NCBI GenBank assembly: GCA_947085045.1 | Contig: CAMTUU010000005.1 | Coordinates: 248,001 to 312,000 of the forward strand | Direction: 5' to 3' | Origin: Pseudolysinimonas_A sp947085045 | Lineage (GTDB): Bacteria > Actinomycetota > Actinomycetes > Actinomycetales > Microbacteriaceae | Length of the DNA stretch: 64,000 nucleotides | Part shown: one piece after another, positions 31,645-41,919 of the stretch | Layout: every line of letters starts with the position of its first letter | How positions within the stretch are numbered: the stretch's first letter is position 1 | The notes under the pieces: generated by a model | The model's database searches: none | Told to the model about the DNA's origin: nothing | What the model saw: only the letters and a program-made list of their open reading frames with translations | Made by a program: the position numbers and the translations under genes

Positions 31645-34026
31645 CTAGCGCCCGGCACGCCCCGAACGGGCGGACTCGACCCGCGCCGCGGCCGCGACGA
31701 GCCAGGCGCGCGCCGAACTGAGCCGATAGCGGCTGAGGAGGCGCGCCCGCGGCGACACCGTCTCGCGGGCGACCCGCACCAGCTCGTCCGTGTCGTCCCA
31801 CGCGGTGACCACGACCGCGTCGGGCACCGTCATGTCGCCGAAGACGGCCGCGTCGGCGCGGGAAGCCGCCGGCTCGAGGCCCGGCACCTCGACCTGACCG
31901 GCGAGCACGAGCGCCGTACGGCGCCGCGTCGCGTTGACCGGCACGGCGAGCCCCAGTTCGGAGTACCTGTCGACCAGCTCGTCCCAGGCACCGCGCACCG
32001 CCTCGTGCGGCTCGGCGGCGAGTCGTCGGCGACGGGCGCGACTCGCCTTGATGGCGCCGACGACCAGGATCGGCCCGAACACCAACGACGCCGGGATGAG
32101 CACCCCGAGCAGTGCGGGCAGGAGCCAGCCGGGCAGCTTGAGGCCGTCGTCATCCGTGTCGCCGTCGTCGACCTCGACCGCGGTGACGAGGTCGTCCTGC
32201 TCGCTCGAGGATCGTGGCGGCTGCCGCACCTGCGGCTGCGGCTCCGTCTTCGGCTTCGGATTCTCGTCCTGCGGCACGTCGGTCTGATCCGGGGTCGGGT
32301 AGAACGGGATCCAGCCGACGCCCTCGAACGCCACCTCGACCCAGGCGGTCACGTCGCGGCCGCTGACCTCGACCGACGTGTCGCCGTCGCGCACCTCAGG
32401 GGCGAAACCCATGACGACCCGCGCCGGGTAGTTCATGCTGCGTGCCATCAGCGCGAACGCCGAAGCGTACTGCTCCTCGTCGCCGACCATCGCGTCGCGG
32501 GTGAACAGGTCGCTCATCCGGTCGGCGCCGTGGCCGGCCACCGACGGCGCGGTGTCCGACGCGGTGCCACGGGAGAAGTAGCCGGTCGACTGCAGCGTCA
32601 GCTCGATGGCGCGGAGCCGCTCGATCGGCGACGCCGCGTCGCCCGCGAACTCGACCGCCTTGGCCGCCACGATCTCGGGCACCACCGACACCGGAGCCAG
32701 CTCGACGCGCGCCACGGGGACCTCCTCGAGGTCGCCGTCGTCGATGTCGGTCAGCTGCACCTCCGCGGTCGACCGGATGACGTCGCCCTCGCCGACCCCG
32801 CCGATCAGCACGGCGCTACCGGTCGCCGCGTTGTAGCGCAGCCCCTCGAGGTCGGCGCGCGAGGCACCCGGGAGTGTGAGGCTCTCGGCGTAGCCGATGG
32901 ACGGGATCCAGACGTCGGAGTAGGCGCCGTCGACCGTGATCTCGATCTGCTGGACGCCGGCCGAGGTCGCGAGCGGCGGCGCCGGCAGCTGCGGCCCGAC
33001 GAGTGCGAAGGTGCCCGATCCGGTTGTCGAGATCTGCGCGCCGGCGACCGACCAGACGTGCCCGTCGTAGGAGTCCATCGTCGCCAGCCGCACCCGCTGG
33101 CCGGGCTGGAGGCCGGCGACGGTGAACAGGGTCTCGTCCTCCAGCAGCTTCGAGTACTGGCGGAACCCGGCGAGCGGGCTCGCGAAGTCGAGCGGCTCGT
33201 ACGGCGGTTCGATGCGCTCCCGCAGCACGAACCGGTCGGGCGGTGCGGCGAGCGCCGCCCCGCTCAGCGCACCGATCACGACCGCCGCCCCCACGAGCAG
33301 CGCGGTCGCGCCGACACGGCGCAGCAGGCCCGTCGCCGGCGCCGCCCTCTCGCCAGTCGCCCCGGCGCCCGTCGAGATCTGGTCGGCCCGGCCCCGGCGC
33401 CAGCCGAGCCAGATCAGTGCGACCGCCGCGAACGCCACCCCGCGCAGGCCCGGGGCGAACGGCTCACGCGTGCCGAGCAGCACCGACGCCAGGTAGAGGG
33501 CGAGGGGTCCGACGAGCAGCAGAGCCGCCCGCCACGAGGTGCGCGGGCGTGCGGGCAGCCAGCGGGCGGCGAGGGTCGCGCCGACCAGGCCGACGAGCCA
33601 GGCCGAGACGTAGGGCACGACGGTCACGTAGTCGGGAAGATCGACGGGCGCCGAGAGCGTCAGGAGGTCGTTCCACCCCCACACGGCGCCGAGCGCGAGG
33701 CTGCTGAGGCTCTCACCCGTCGGCAGCACGCCGAACAGCGCCTGCCGCGGCACGGCCAGGGCGCTCCCGAAGAGCGCGTACGCGGCGAGGGCGAGGGCCG
33801 TCGTCGGGAGAGCGCCGAGGCGCAGCGCCCGGGCGGCGAGCGCGGCTCCGGTGCCGACGAGCAGCCCGCCCACCCCGGCGAGGAGCCAGCCGAGGTCGTC
33901 GAAGCCGGTCGCGAGGCCGACGATGCCGACGAGGGCGAGCGCGGAGTGCACGGCAACGTCGACCCACGCTCGGCCCGCCATCTTCGGGCGGCCGGGGCGC
34001 GGTGCGCCAGGCGTGGCGCGACTCAT
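31645..34026 (-). CDS. Transglutaminase-like (TgpA-type) membrane protein lacking the catalytic triad
   Basis: 793 aa. Residues ~20-260 contain seven or so membrane segments. A large extracellular part follows with the transglutaminase-core fold, and then another membrane segment near 640-665 with a cytoplasmic tail. The core is recognisable in E-E-Q-Y-A-S-A-F-A-L-M-A-R-S-M, Y-P-A-R-V-V-M-G-F and V-T-A-W-V-E-V-A-F-E-G-V-G-W-I-P-F-Y-P-T-P. By alignment with family consensus (C-E-Q-Y-A, H-A-W-V-E-V, F-D-P-T-P), the C-H-D triad is replaced by Glu517, Thr560 and Tyr576. It therefore should not be an active transglutaminase or protease and may be a structural or binding component. It sits between DUF58 and FHA genes. 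Confidence 0.85.
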   Translation of the reverse strand: MSRATPGAPRPGRPKMAGRAWVDVAVHSALALVGIVGLATGFDDLGWLLAGVGGLLVGTGAALAARALRLGALPTTALALAAYALFGSALAVPRQALFGVLPTGESLSSLALGAVWGWNDLLTLSAPVDLPDYVTVVPYVSAWLVGLVGATLAARWLPARPRTSWRAALLLVGPLALYLASVLLGTREPFAPGLRGVAFAAVALIWLGWRRGRADQISTGAGATGERAAPATGLLRRVGATALLVGAAVVIGALSGAALAAPPDRFVLRERIEPPYEPLDFASPLAGFRQYSKLLEDETLFTVAGLQPGQRVRLATMDSYDGHVWSVAGAQISTTGSGTFALVGPQLPAPPLATSAGVQQIEITVDGAYSDVWIPSIGYAESLTLPGASRADLEGLRYNAATGSAVLIGGVGEGDVIRSTAEVQLTDIDDGDLEEVPVARVELAPVSVVPEIVAAKAVEFAGDAASPIERLRAIELTLQSTGYFSRGTASDTAPSVAGHGADRMSDLFTRDAMVGDEEQYASAFALMARSMNYPARVVMGFAPEVRDGDTSVEVSGRDVTAWVEVAFEGVGWIPFYPTPDQTDVPQDENPKPKTEPQPQVRQPPRSSSEQDDLVTAVEVDDGDTDDDGLKLPGWLLPALLGVLIPASLVFGPILVVGAIKASRARRRRLAAEPHEAVRGAWDELVDRYSELGLAVPVNATRRRTALVLAGQVEVPGLEPAASRADAAVFGDMTVPDAVVVTAWDDTDELVRVARETVSPRARLLSRYRLSSARAWLVAAAARVESARSGRAGR

Positions 34027-34039
34027 CCGCGGCTCGGCT

Positions 34040-35257
34040 TCACGAGAGCTTGCCGATCAGTTTCGGCAGGTCGGGCAGCGCCCCGATGGTCGCGACGGTG
34101 ACCCCGCCGACCAGGCCGAGGCGGGCATCCGATCCCGCCTCCATGCGCAGGCCGACCGTACGGGTGTCCTGCCCGAAGAGGGTCGACGCCGCCCGGAGGT
34201 CGCCGACCGCGGTCGCCGACCCGACGACGACGAGCAGCACCGAGGGCGGCGGCATCCGCTTGGTGGCGTCGCGGGCGAAGTCGCGCAGCGTCGCCGACGT
34301 CGAGCGCTGCTCGATGCGCGAGGAGTCGTCGAGCATCGTGACCGGGGTCGCGGTGCGCAGTTCGCCGGCGCCGCTCGCGATCCGCACCTTCGTGCCGTCG
34401 CGCAGCACCTGCTGGGCGATCGAGGCGAGCACCGACACGCCGAGCTCGAACTCGGCCTCGGACGCGTACCCGCGCTGCTCGGCGTAGTGCAGCAGCACCA
34501 GCTGGGAGCGGCGCGTCTCGGTGAACTGGCGCACCATCAGCCGGCCGGTGCGCGCAGTCGTGCGCCAGTGCACGTAGCGACGGTCGTCGCCCGGTTCATA
34601 GGGCCGCAGCGCGTGGAAGGCCAGGTCGTTGTCGGTGATCGCCTTCGTCACCTCGCCTTCGAGGTCGCGCACGAGTCCCGCCGCCGACGGGCGCAGCCGC
34701 ACGGTCGGCGGGTGCACGAAGAGTTCGACCGGCTCCGACCAGCGCACGCTCCGGCGCACCAGACCGAGCGCGTCGCCGCGCACCGACGAGGCGGGGCCTG
34801 CGACGATGACGGCGCGCTTCTGCGTCGGCACCGCGAACAGCTCCTCGTGCTCGGCGCCCGGGGCGAGGGCCGGGATGGCGAACTCGGCGACTCCGCGGCC
34901 GACCGGCAGCTCGAGGCGGCTGGGCGATGATCGCCGGGAGCCCGTGCTGGTGACCAGGAGCCTGCCGAACGCGCGCTCCCCCGCGACCACCCGGCGCGGG
35001 CGAAGCTCGACCTCGACGCGGAACCGGGCGCGGCCGACCAGGAACGCGAACGCGACGACCAGGCCGCCCGCGAGGGTGAGTCCGAGGTAGGTGAACTCCG
35101 GCCAGCCGAGGATGCCGCCGGCGAGACCCGTGGCGAGGGCCAACCCGGCGACGATCCAGCCGAGCGGTGTGACGATGCCGAGCACCGGGCGCAGCGCCGC
35201 GACGACCCGACCGGCGGTGAGCCGGACGAGGCCGAGGAGGGTGCGCAGGGTCGACAT
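34040..35257 (-). CDS. DUF58 domain-containing protein
   Basis: 405 aa. Two membrane segments near 30-75 are followed by a mainly beta region. The DUF58 signature is L-R-P-Y-E-P-G-D-D-R-R-Y-V-H-W-R-T-T-A-R (about 215-235), followed by L-M-V-R-Q-F-T-E. DUF58 proteins are vWA-related partners of MoxR ATPases. In this position it would link the ATPase to the membrane protein encoded downstream. It starts 12 bp after moxR and is clearly part of the same operon. Confidence 0.88.
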   Translation of the reverse strand: MSTLRTLLGLVRLTAGRVVAALRPVLGIVTPLGWIVAGLALATGLAGGILGWPEFTYLGLTLAGGLVVAFAFLVGRARFRVEVELRPRRVVAGERAFGRLLVTSTGSRRSSPSRLELPVGRGVAEFAIPALAPGAEHEELFAVPTQKRAVIVAGPASSVRGDALGLVRRSVRWSEPVELFVHPPTVRLRPSAAGLVRDLEGEVTKAITDNDLAFHALRPYEPGDDRRYVHWRTTARTGRLMVRQFTETRRSQLVLLHYAEQRGYASEAEFELGVSVLASIAQQVLRDGTKVRIASGAGELRTATPVTMLDDSSRIEQRSTSATLRDFARDATKRMPPPSVLLVVVGSATAVGDLRAASTLFGQDTRTVGLRMEAGSDARLGLVGGVTVATIGALPDLPKLIGKLS

Positions 35258-35269
35258 GACGGACCTCGG

Positions 35270-36250
35270 TCAGGCGACCGGGACGGCGGCGCGGCTCGCA
35301 GGCGGGGTGATCGTCGCCAGGGCGCGCTCGACGATCTGCTGGGCGGTGACCCCGGCGAACTCCGCCTCGGGGTCGACGACGATCCGGTGCGCGAGTACCG
35401 CCACCGCGAGGTCGGTGACGTCGTCCGGGATGACGTAGGTGCGTCCCGCGGCGATCGCCCAGGTGCGCACGGCCCGGGCGAGGGCGAGCGCCCCGCGCAT
35501 GCTCACGCCGAGCGCCGAATCCTTGTCGTCGCGGGTCGCCGTCGCGAGGTGGGAGATGTAGTCCATCACGGCCTCGTCGGCGTGCACCTCGCTGGTCAGG
35601 GCCGCCATGGTCGCGATCGCGTCGGAGGCGATGATCGAGGTGACTTTCGACGCGCGCGCCCGGTTCCCGGAATCCATCAGCAGCGACACCGCGATCTCGT
35701 GGTCGGGATAGCCCAGCGAGGTCTTCATCAGGAACCGGTCGAGCTGCGCCTCGGGCAGCGTGTAGGTGCCCGACTGTTCGATCGGGTTCTGGGTCGCGAT
35801 CACCATGAACGGGGTGCCGACGGAGTGGCTCTCGCCGTCGACCGTCACCGCACCCTCCTCCATGACCTCCAGCAGCGCGGACTGCGTCTTCGGACTCGCC
35901 CGGTTGATCTCGTCGGCGAGCACGACGGAGGCGAAGATCGGCCCCGGGTGGAAGACGAACGTGCCCTTCGCCTGGTCCCAGATCGTGACGCCGGTGACGT
36001 CGGAGGGCAGCAGGTCGGGCGTGAACTGGATGCGCGAGTTGGTGCCCTGGATGGTGTTCGCGAGCGCTTTGGCGAGAACGGTCTTGCCGGTGCCGGGGAC
36101 GTCCTCGAGGAGGATGTGCCCACCCGAGAACAGCGCGGTCAGCACGAGGCGCAGCTGCTGCTTCTTGCCGAGGATCGCCGTGTCGATGTTGTCGACGAGC
36201 TTGCCGAAAGCGTCGGCGAACCACTGGGCCTGGTCGGGCGTCACGGGCAT
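35270..36250 (-). CDS. MoxR-family AAA+ ATPase
   Basis: 326 aa from ATG 36250, with aggag 6 nt upstream; a longer open frame to 36490 is a shadow. Walker A is V-P-G-T-G-K-T-V-L-A-K-A-L-A (about 44-57), and Walker B is V-V-L-A-D-E-I-N-R-A-S-P-K-T-Q-S-A-L-L-E-V-M, the MoxR hallmark. Sensor 1 (A-T-Q-N-P-I-E-Q-S-G-T-Y) is also intact. MoxR proteins act as chaperone-like ATPases in assembling or activating protein complexes with vWA/DUF58 partners. Here the client may be the giant repeat protein or the transglutaminase-like protein. Confidence 0.93.
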   Translation of the reverse strand: MPVTPDQAQWFADAFGKLVDNIDTAILGKKQQLRLVLTALFSGGHILLEDVPGTGKTVLAKALANTIQGTNSRIQFTPDLLPSDVTGVTIWDQAKGTFVFHPGPIFASVVLADEINRASPKTQSALLEVMEEGAVTVDGESHSVGTPFMVIATQNPIEQSGTYTLPEAQLDRFLMKTSLGYPDHEIAVSLLMDSGNRARASKVTSIIASDAIATMAALTSEVHADEAVMDYISHLATATRDDKDSALGVSMRGALALARAVRTWAIAAGRTYVIPDDVTDLAVAVLAHRIVVDPEAEFAGVTAQQIVERALATITPPASRAAVPVA

Positions 36251-36302
36251 CGGGGTCTCCTGGGTCTGTGGATCACGGGGGTCGGATGTCGGGGTCGAGT
36301 CA

Positions 36303-39300
36303 TCAGCACGGCGGAGCGTTGCCCCAGCGCGTGGTGGAGTAGGCCGACCCGTCGACGGTGATGGTGATCTGCTCGTCGAGATCGCCGGCGGTCTGTCGCT
36401 TCGTCCAGGCCTGGAGCCGCACCTGGCCGTTGGCCCCGGTGGTGACGCCCGACGACTGCGCGAAGGAGATTCCGAGCGTGCGGCCGGCACTGGAGTTCGA
36501 GTAGTTGATGCCGATGTTGTACTGGTTGCCGTAGTCGTTGTGATAGCAGAGGGTGTAGCTCGGCGGCAGGTTGGGCAGCGGGGTGGCCGAGTTCGAGGTG
36601 CGCACGTCGCTCGTCTGGCCGGCGCTCACCGCGCGCACCTGGATGGAGTACGCCGTGTCGAAGTTGCCCTGGATCGAGTAGCTGGTCGCCGTCCCGACGT
36701 CCTGCCAGGACGAGTGGTAGTTCGTCACGAGGATCTCGTAGCGGGTGATCGGCTGGGTGCTGGCGGTCGGGCCCCACGAGAAGTTGACGGTCTGCGACCC
36801 GCGGGGTCCGGGCCACGACGCGTTCGCACTCGACGGCGCGCCGGGGCGCGGAGTGCCGGCGTTGGTCGAGCTGAACGCCGCGCTCTGACCACCCGGCCCG
36901 AGGGTCACGATCGAGTAGCTGGAGGACGTGCCGACCTGCCCCGCCACCGTCGTCGTGGTGACATCGCCGACGGTGACGACGGCGCCGCCCGGGCTCATCG
37001 TGATGCGGTAGCCGTCGATGGCGCGGCCGTTGCCGGCGGCACCGCCCCAGTTCAGCACGACGTTGCCGGAACCGTCCGCCGACCCCGAGGCCGTGGCCGT
37101 CGTCGGGGGCGTGGGCGCGCCGAACGGCCGAGCGGTGGCGCTCGCGTCGGAGATCTCGCCGGCGCCGACGACGTTGGTCGCGCGCACCTGGAACGTGTAC
37201 GGGTTGCCGTTGGTGAGACCCGAGAACACGCGCGAGGCGTCGTTGCCCGAGACGGTGACCGGTGTTCCGCCGTTCCACGAGATGGTGTACTGCGTGATCG
37301 GCTCGCCGTTGGTCGCCGGCGCGCTCCACTGCAGGGTGATCTGGCGGTCGCCCTCGACGAAGGTGGGCGCCGCCATCTTCGACGGCACGTCGCGCACGGT
37401 GTAGAGCAGGCGACCCTGCACCCGCCGGCTCGGATCCAGCGTCGCATCCTCGACCGTGTACACGACGCTCACGACGCCGATGAACGACGGTCCCGGGCGA
37501 ACGGTGATGTCGCCTTGCGGCGTGAAGTCGACGGAGGCCTGAGACTCCGCGGCGTTCTCGATCGAGGCCGCGACGACCCGCAGATCCTGCCCCTGCGCGG
37601 CGAACGGGTTGAAGTCGTTCGCCAGCACGTCGACCGTGTCGGTGACCCCGCGGCGGCCCTTGGCGGCGTCCTCGACGGCCCGCGCGGCGGGACGGGTGGA
37701 CGAGGCGACGCTGACCTGCACCGTGCCCGGCACCGAGTAGTCGCGGTAGCGCACCGTGAAAGAGAGGGTCGCGGTCGTGCCGGGCTGCACGCCGAAGGGG
37801 GCGCTCACCGAGAGGTTCCCGCCGGAGATCGACCCTTCGATCCCCGAGCCCTGCCCGGTCAGCCCCTCGTACCGGAACTCGCCCGACACGGAGGGATTCG
37901 GATGCGTCGTCGCGGCGCGGAGGTCGACGACGCGGGCATCCTCTCCCGCCTCGATGGTGATGTTCTGCCCGGTGAAGGACGGCGGCACGTCGGTGAACTC
38001 CGGGTCGCCGACGATGACGGGAAGGGTGAGCAGTGCCTGCCGGCCCTCGGGATCGTCGCCCGAGCTGCCGTCGGTGACGCGGAAGGTGATGGCGGCGATC
38101 CCGCGGTAGTCGGCGGCCGCGGCGAATCGGATCGTGTCGCCGTCGACGGCGCCCGGGCTCCCGTCGCCGTGGGTCATGGTCACGGACGCCGGGTCGACGA
38201 GGATCGCGGGGTTGCCCGACGGGACGACGAGGATGTCGGCGAGGTTCCACTCGCGCGAGCCGTTCATGTCGATGACCTGGGGGCCGAGGTCGCTGCGCAG
38301 CCGCGGCGGGGGTGCGTAGTCCCCGCCGATGGCGGGGGGCACGACGATGAACGCCGTCGCCGAGAGCCCGTCGTCGGGGTTGGTCACCCGGTAGCCGATC
38401 GCCGCCCGCCGCTCCCCCGGGCGCACGACGACGGTCTGCGAGCCGGTCTCGACCGAAGCCATTCCGGCGTTCGGCCCCTCGAGGGTCACCTCGAGGTCGG
38501 CGTCGAGGCCGCCCGGGCTGGCGATCAGCCCGTCGAGCGACACCGGGAGGTCCGTCTCGCCGGCGATGTCGTCGACCGGAACGTAGTAGTCGGTCGCCAC
38601 CGGGAACACCGGCGCGGCGTCCTCGGTCACCCGCACGATCAGGAAGGCGTCGTCCTCGCCGCCGCGGTTGTTGGTGATCCCGTAGCGCACGCTGAACGTG
38701 CCCTCGGTCTCGGGCGCCTCGACGACGATCTTGCCGCCGTCGACCGACGCGACGATGCCCGGGTCGACCTCGAGTAGGTCCTGCTGGAGCTGGAGCGCGT
38801 AGCCACTCGGGTCGGAGTCGTTGAGCACCACCGACGCCGACGCCGTGCGTCCGGGCTGCATCTCGATCTCGTCGTCGACGGCGTTCGGGGCGGGCACCTC
38901 GCCGGGGCGCGGGATGACGCCGATCGTGAGGAGGCCGACCGACTGCGCGCCGAAGGAGTCCTCGACGACGTAGCCGATGGTGTCGGTGCCGCCCGAGTTG
39001 CGGTCGGCCGTGTACTGGATGGTCGTCGGGTTCACCGCATCGATCACGCCGAGGGCCGGCGGGCGTTCGATGCCGACGATGACGACCGAGTCCCCGTCGG
39101 GGTCGATGCCGCCGAGCGGCAGCTCGATCGGGATCGTCGATCCCGCGAAGACCCGCGCGGTCTGCGGCAGCGGCACGGGCGGCTGGTTCGTCTCGGGATC
39201 CTCCCCCACGACGACGAACGTCACGCGCGCCGTGGCCGACTCGCCGTACTGGTCGGCGACGCGGTAGACGACGCTGTACTCACCCGCGGTCGGCCCGGCC

Positions 39301-41813
39301 TGGTAGCGGACGGTACCGTCGCCGACGAAGGCGAGGCCGTCGCCCGCGGCGTCGGTCTCGACCAGGTTCTCTTGGAGGATCAGTCGCGCCTGGTCGGGAT
39401 GCTCGTCGTTGGCCAGCACGTCGGCGCTGACGACATCCCCCGCCCGCACGCGCACGCGGTCGTCTTTCGCGATGGGCGGCTGCCGGTTGACGATCGGCGG
39501 CACCGGCACGATCGTGACGCCCGCGGTCGCGGACGAGATGCCGTCGGAGATCGTGTAGCGGAACTGGGTCTGCCCGGTGAGCGCGTTCGACGACGAGACG
39601 CGGATGACGGCGTTGCCGAGCGCCTCGACGGTGACTCCCGGCGCGATCCCCTCGACGTCGACCGACTGCACCGCCAGGACGCTGCCGTCGGGCGAGACGT
39701 CGTTCGCAAGCACCTCGACCACCGACGGCTCGCCGGCTCGGAGGAAGAGGGTGTCCTTGACCGCGATCGGCGGCACGATCTCGTCGGGGTCGGGCAGCAC
39801 GTCGACGCGCACGATGCCGATGCTCGACGACGGGCCCGAGGCGAGCGAGTAGAGGAAGTAGTAGCTACCTTCGGCCGGCGACTGGAAGGTGACGGTGCCG
39901 CGCTCGAGGTTGGGCGCGACGATCGCATCGGTCGGCACGTCGTCGACGCCGAGCAGCGTGAGCGCCTCCCCGTTGGGCGCGAGGTCGTTGAGCAGGGGCT
40001 CGATCGCGACGGACTCGCCGACGAATGCGGTCGCGAAGTCGGGGGTGCCGATCGGCGCGAGCGCTCCGCGCGGCTCGACCCGCACGACGAGCGTCCCGGT
40101 CGTCGACTGCACCCCGTCGGAGACCGTGAAGGTGATCTCCTTCTCGCCGGGCGAGCCGGATCGGTGCTCGAACGTCACGGTGCCGTCGGGGGTGAAGCGC
40201 ACGATGTCGCTGGAGGTGGCGCTGGCGGTGACGAGGTAGAGGTCGTCGCCGTCGGGGTCGACGAAGTCGGCGAGCACGTTGTAGGCGATCGAGCCGCCCG
40301 TCTCGACGCTGACCAGGGTCTCGCGCCGCGCCTCGGGGGGGTTGTCGACCTCGTCGGGGACGATGCGGATGGTGACGTTCGCCTCGGCGACACCGCCCGC
40401 TCGGCCGTCGTCGACCGTGTACCGGAACGAGGCCGACGTGGCGCCGATCGCCGGCGTGAACTGCAGGGCGCGGCCGCCGTCGATGACGTCGAGCACGCCG
40501 GTCGCCTCATCGACGTCGGAGTTCCGGGGGATGGTGAGCACGTCGCCGTCGGGGTCGGTGTCGTTGTCGAGCACCGGGATGATCGTCGTGCGACCGGCCC
40601 GCACCCCGAAGTCGTCGTCGCGCGCGACGGGCGGTCGGTTGATCTCGGTGCGCTCGGCGAGGGTGTCCTCAAACGACTGCGTGCTCGCCTTCTCCTCCCC
40701 CTCCTCGGTCTCCGACTCCTCCGGCGGGGTGACCTGGTCCCAGTTCGCGACGAGCCGCATCTCGTCGTCGAGCAGCCAGACGTTGCCGTTGTCGAGGTCG
40801 TTGAGGGCGATGACCGACCGGTTGACCCGGAACTCGAGGCGCGAGCCCTGGGTGCGCTGGGCGATGTCCTGGGTGACCGGGGCGGCACCGTCGCAGGCGA
40901 GGAGGTAGCGCTGCGCGCCGCCCCACGCGCCGTGCGCGCAGCCGTCGACGACCGCCGGGGCGGAGACGTCGTCGGGTCCGGCGACCGGAGTCGCGAGGTC
41001 GGCGGACACCGTGCGGACTCCCCCGCCGTCGCCGACGAACAGCAGGGCGTCGCCGGTCGCGACCACGACCTCGTCGTTCGCCGGGCCGCTCTGCTGAAGA
41101 CGGTAGGCGGCATCCGGCAACTCGACGGTGCCGCCGTCCTCGCGCACGATCCGGTTCGCGGTCTCGTCGAGCAGCACGAGTCGGTCGCCGACCGCGGCGA
41201 TCTGCGCGTTCTCGGGCACCGCGAGCCCCCGCGTCGTGGGCGGGACGCCGGGCGCCGGGATGCGGACGGCCTGCTGATCCTGGACGCTCGTCGCGAGCAC
41301 CACACCGTCGGTGGTCACGGTGGCCTGACCCCCGCGCCCGAGTTCCACGGCCGGAGTCGCGGTCGGATCGAAGACGAGCGAGTTCGCGACGTCGAGCGCC
41401 CAGAGCTGCCCCTGCGGCGAGACGATCGCGAGCGTCTGACCGCCGAGGGCGACGGTCGAGCCGGCCGGGATGTCGACGGGCTCCACGAGCGTCGTGTACG
41501 CGGGATCGACGCGCGAGAGGGCGCCGAGCTGGGAGTCGACGAGGAAGACGTCGGAGCCGTTCTGCACGATGTCGAGATTCGGGGAGAGGGCGCTGACCGA
41601 GCCGTTGAGCTCCTCGATCTGCCGGTTGAGACGACCGCCGAGGAGGGCGTCGGAGTTCGTCACCCAGACGTCGCGCGCCTCGAGGTCGATGTCGCTGACC
41701 GGGAAGCCGTCGTGCAGCACGGCGAAAGTGACCGGCACGCCCGCGATCAGCGCGATCGCCAGAGCCGAGGCCACGGCCTTTCGATTTCGGGAGATGGACC
41801 CGACGATCCCCAT
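36303..41813 (-). CDS. Giant membrane-anchored Ig/cadherin-like and fibronectin-III repeat protein
   Basis: 1836 aa. An uncleaved-looking membrane anchor is at ~13-33. Residues ~40-370 look like a beta-propeller-type domain of repeated short strands, then an acidic linker (E-E-S-E-T-E-E-G-E-E). About ten or eleven ~95-residue cadherin/Big_9-like repeats follow, many starting P-P-x-A and carrying V-L-x-N-D-x-D-P-D-G-D. Three Fn3 domains (about 1465-1745) come next, with a short Cys-containing C-terminal domain ending N-A-P-P-C. The protein would reach far from the membrane, perhaps through the wall, and could bind polymer or Ca2+ (D-P-D-G-D motifs). It lies between the Ser/Thr kinase and moxR. 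The -10 box TAGGTT and a ~45-nt leader with caggaa are visible upstream. Confidence 0.9.
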   Translation of the reverse strand: MGIVGSISRNRKAVASALAIALIAGVPVTFAVLHDGFPVSDIDLEARDVWVTNSDALLGGRLNRQIEELNGSVSALSPNLDIVQNGSDVFLVDSQLGALSRVDPAYTTLVEPVDIPAGSTVALGGQTLAIVSPQGQLWALDVANSLVFDPTATPAVELGRGGQATVTTDGVVLATSVQDQQAVRIPAPGVPPTTRGLAVPENAQIAAVGDRLVLLDETANRIVREDGGTVELPDAAYRLQQSGPANDEVVVATGDALLFVGDGGGVRTVSADLATPVAGPDDVSAPAVVDGCAHGAWGGAQRYLLACDGAAPVTQDIAQRTQGSRLEFRVNRSVIALNDLDNGNVWLLDDEMRLVANWDQVTPPEESETEEGEEKASTQSFEDTLAERTEINRPPVARDDDFGVRAGRTTIIPVLDNDTDPDGDVLTIPRNSDVDEATGVLDVIDGGRALQFTPAIGATSASFRYTVDDGRAGGVAEANVTIRIVPDEVDNPPEARRETLVSVETGGSIAYNVLADFVDPDGDDLYLVTASATSSDIVRFTPDGTVTFEHRSGSPGEKEITFTVSDGVQSTTGTLVVRVEPRGALAPIGTPDFATAFVGESVAIEPLLNDLAPNGEALTLLGVDDVPTDAIVAPNLERGTVTFQSPAEGSYYFLYSLASGPSSSIGIVRVDVLPDPDEIVPPIAVKDTLFLRAGEPSVVEVLANDVSPDGSVLAVQSVDVEGIAPGVTVEALGNAVIRVSSSNALTGQTQFRYTISDGISSATAGVTIVPVPPIVNRQPPIAKDDRVRVRAGDVVSADVLANDEHPDQARLILQENLVETDAAGDGLAFVGDGTVRYQAGPTAGEYSVVYRVADQYGESATARVTFVVVGEDPETNQPPVPLPQTARVFAGSTIPIELPLGGIDPDGDSVVIVGIERPPALGVIDAVNPTTIQYTADRNSGGTDTIGYVVEDSFGAQSVGLLTIGVIPRPGEVPAPNAVDDEIEMQPGRTASASVVLNDSDPSGYALQLQQDLLEVDPGIVASVDGGKIVVEAPETEGTFSVRYGITNNRGGEDDAFLIVRVTEDAAPVFPVATDYYVPVDDIAGETDLPVSLDGLIASPGGLDADLEVTLEGPNAGMASVETGSQTVVVRPGERRAAIGYRVTNPDDGLSATAFIVVPPAIGGDYAPPPRLRSDLGPQVIDMNGSREWNLADILVVPSGNPAILVDPASVTMTHGDGSPGAVDGDTIRFAAAADYRGIAAITFRVTDGSSGDDPEGRQALLTLPVIVGDPEFTDVPPSFTGQNITIEAGEDARVVDLRAATTHPNPSVSGEFRYEGLTGQGSGIEGSISGGNLSVSAPFGVQPGTTATLSFTVRYRDYSVPGTVQVSVASSTRPAARAVEDAAKGRRGVTDTVDVLANDFNPFAAQGQDLRVVAASIENAAESQASVDFTPQGDITVRPGPSFIGVVSVVYTVEDATLDPSRRVQGRLLYTVRDVPSKMAAPTFVEGDRQITLQWSAPATNGEPITQYTISWNGGTPVTVSGNDASRVFSGLTNGNPYTFQVRATNVVGAGEISDASATARPFGAPTPPTTATASGSADGSGNVVLNWGGAAGNGRAIDGYRITMSPGGAVVTVGDVTTTTVAGQVGTSSSYSIVTLGPGGQSAAFSSTNAGTPRPGAPSSANASWPGPRGSQTVNFSWGPTASTQPITRYEILVTNYHSSWQDVGTATSYSIQGNFDTAYSIQVRAVSAGQTSDVRTSNSATPLPNLPPSYTLCYHNDYGNQYNIGINYSNSSAGRTLGISFAQSSGVTTGANGQVRLQAWTKRQTAGDLDEQITITVDGSAYSTTRWGNAPPC

Positions 41814-41919
41814 GCGTCGTTCCTGCGTTCTGGTTCGCCGTGCGATCGAGTGCGGCTCAACCTAACATGACGGATACTCGTCGCCAAATGCCGGTCGACG
41901 GGTGACGAACGGTGACGAG

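Noticed and set aside
35766..38777. 1003-codon plus-strand frame spanning the moxR/giant-protein boundary
   Set aside because: It crosses two real genes on the other strand, has low-complexity composition and no ribosome site.
36303..41813. CRISPR array or DNA tandem repeat in the long gene
   Set aside because: The periodicity is of protein repeats (~95 residues) with diverged DNA; there are no short identical repeats with spacers. No CRISPR array was seen anywhere in the window.
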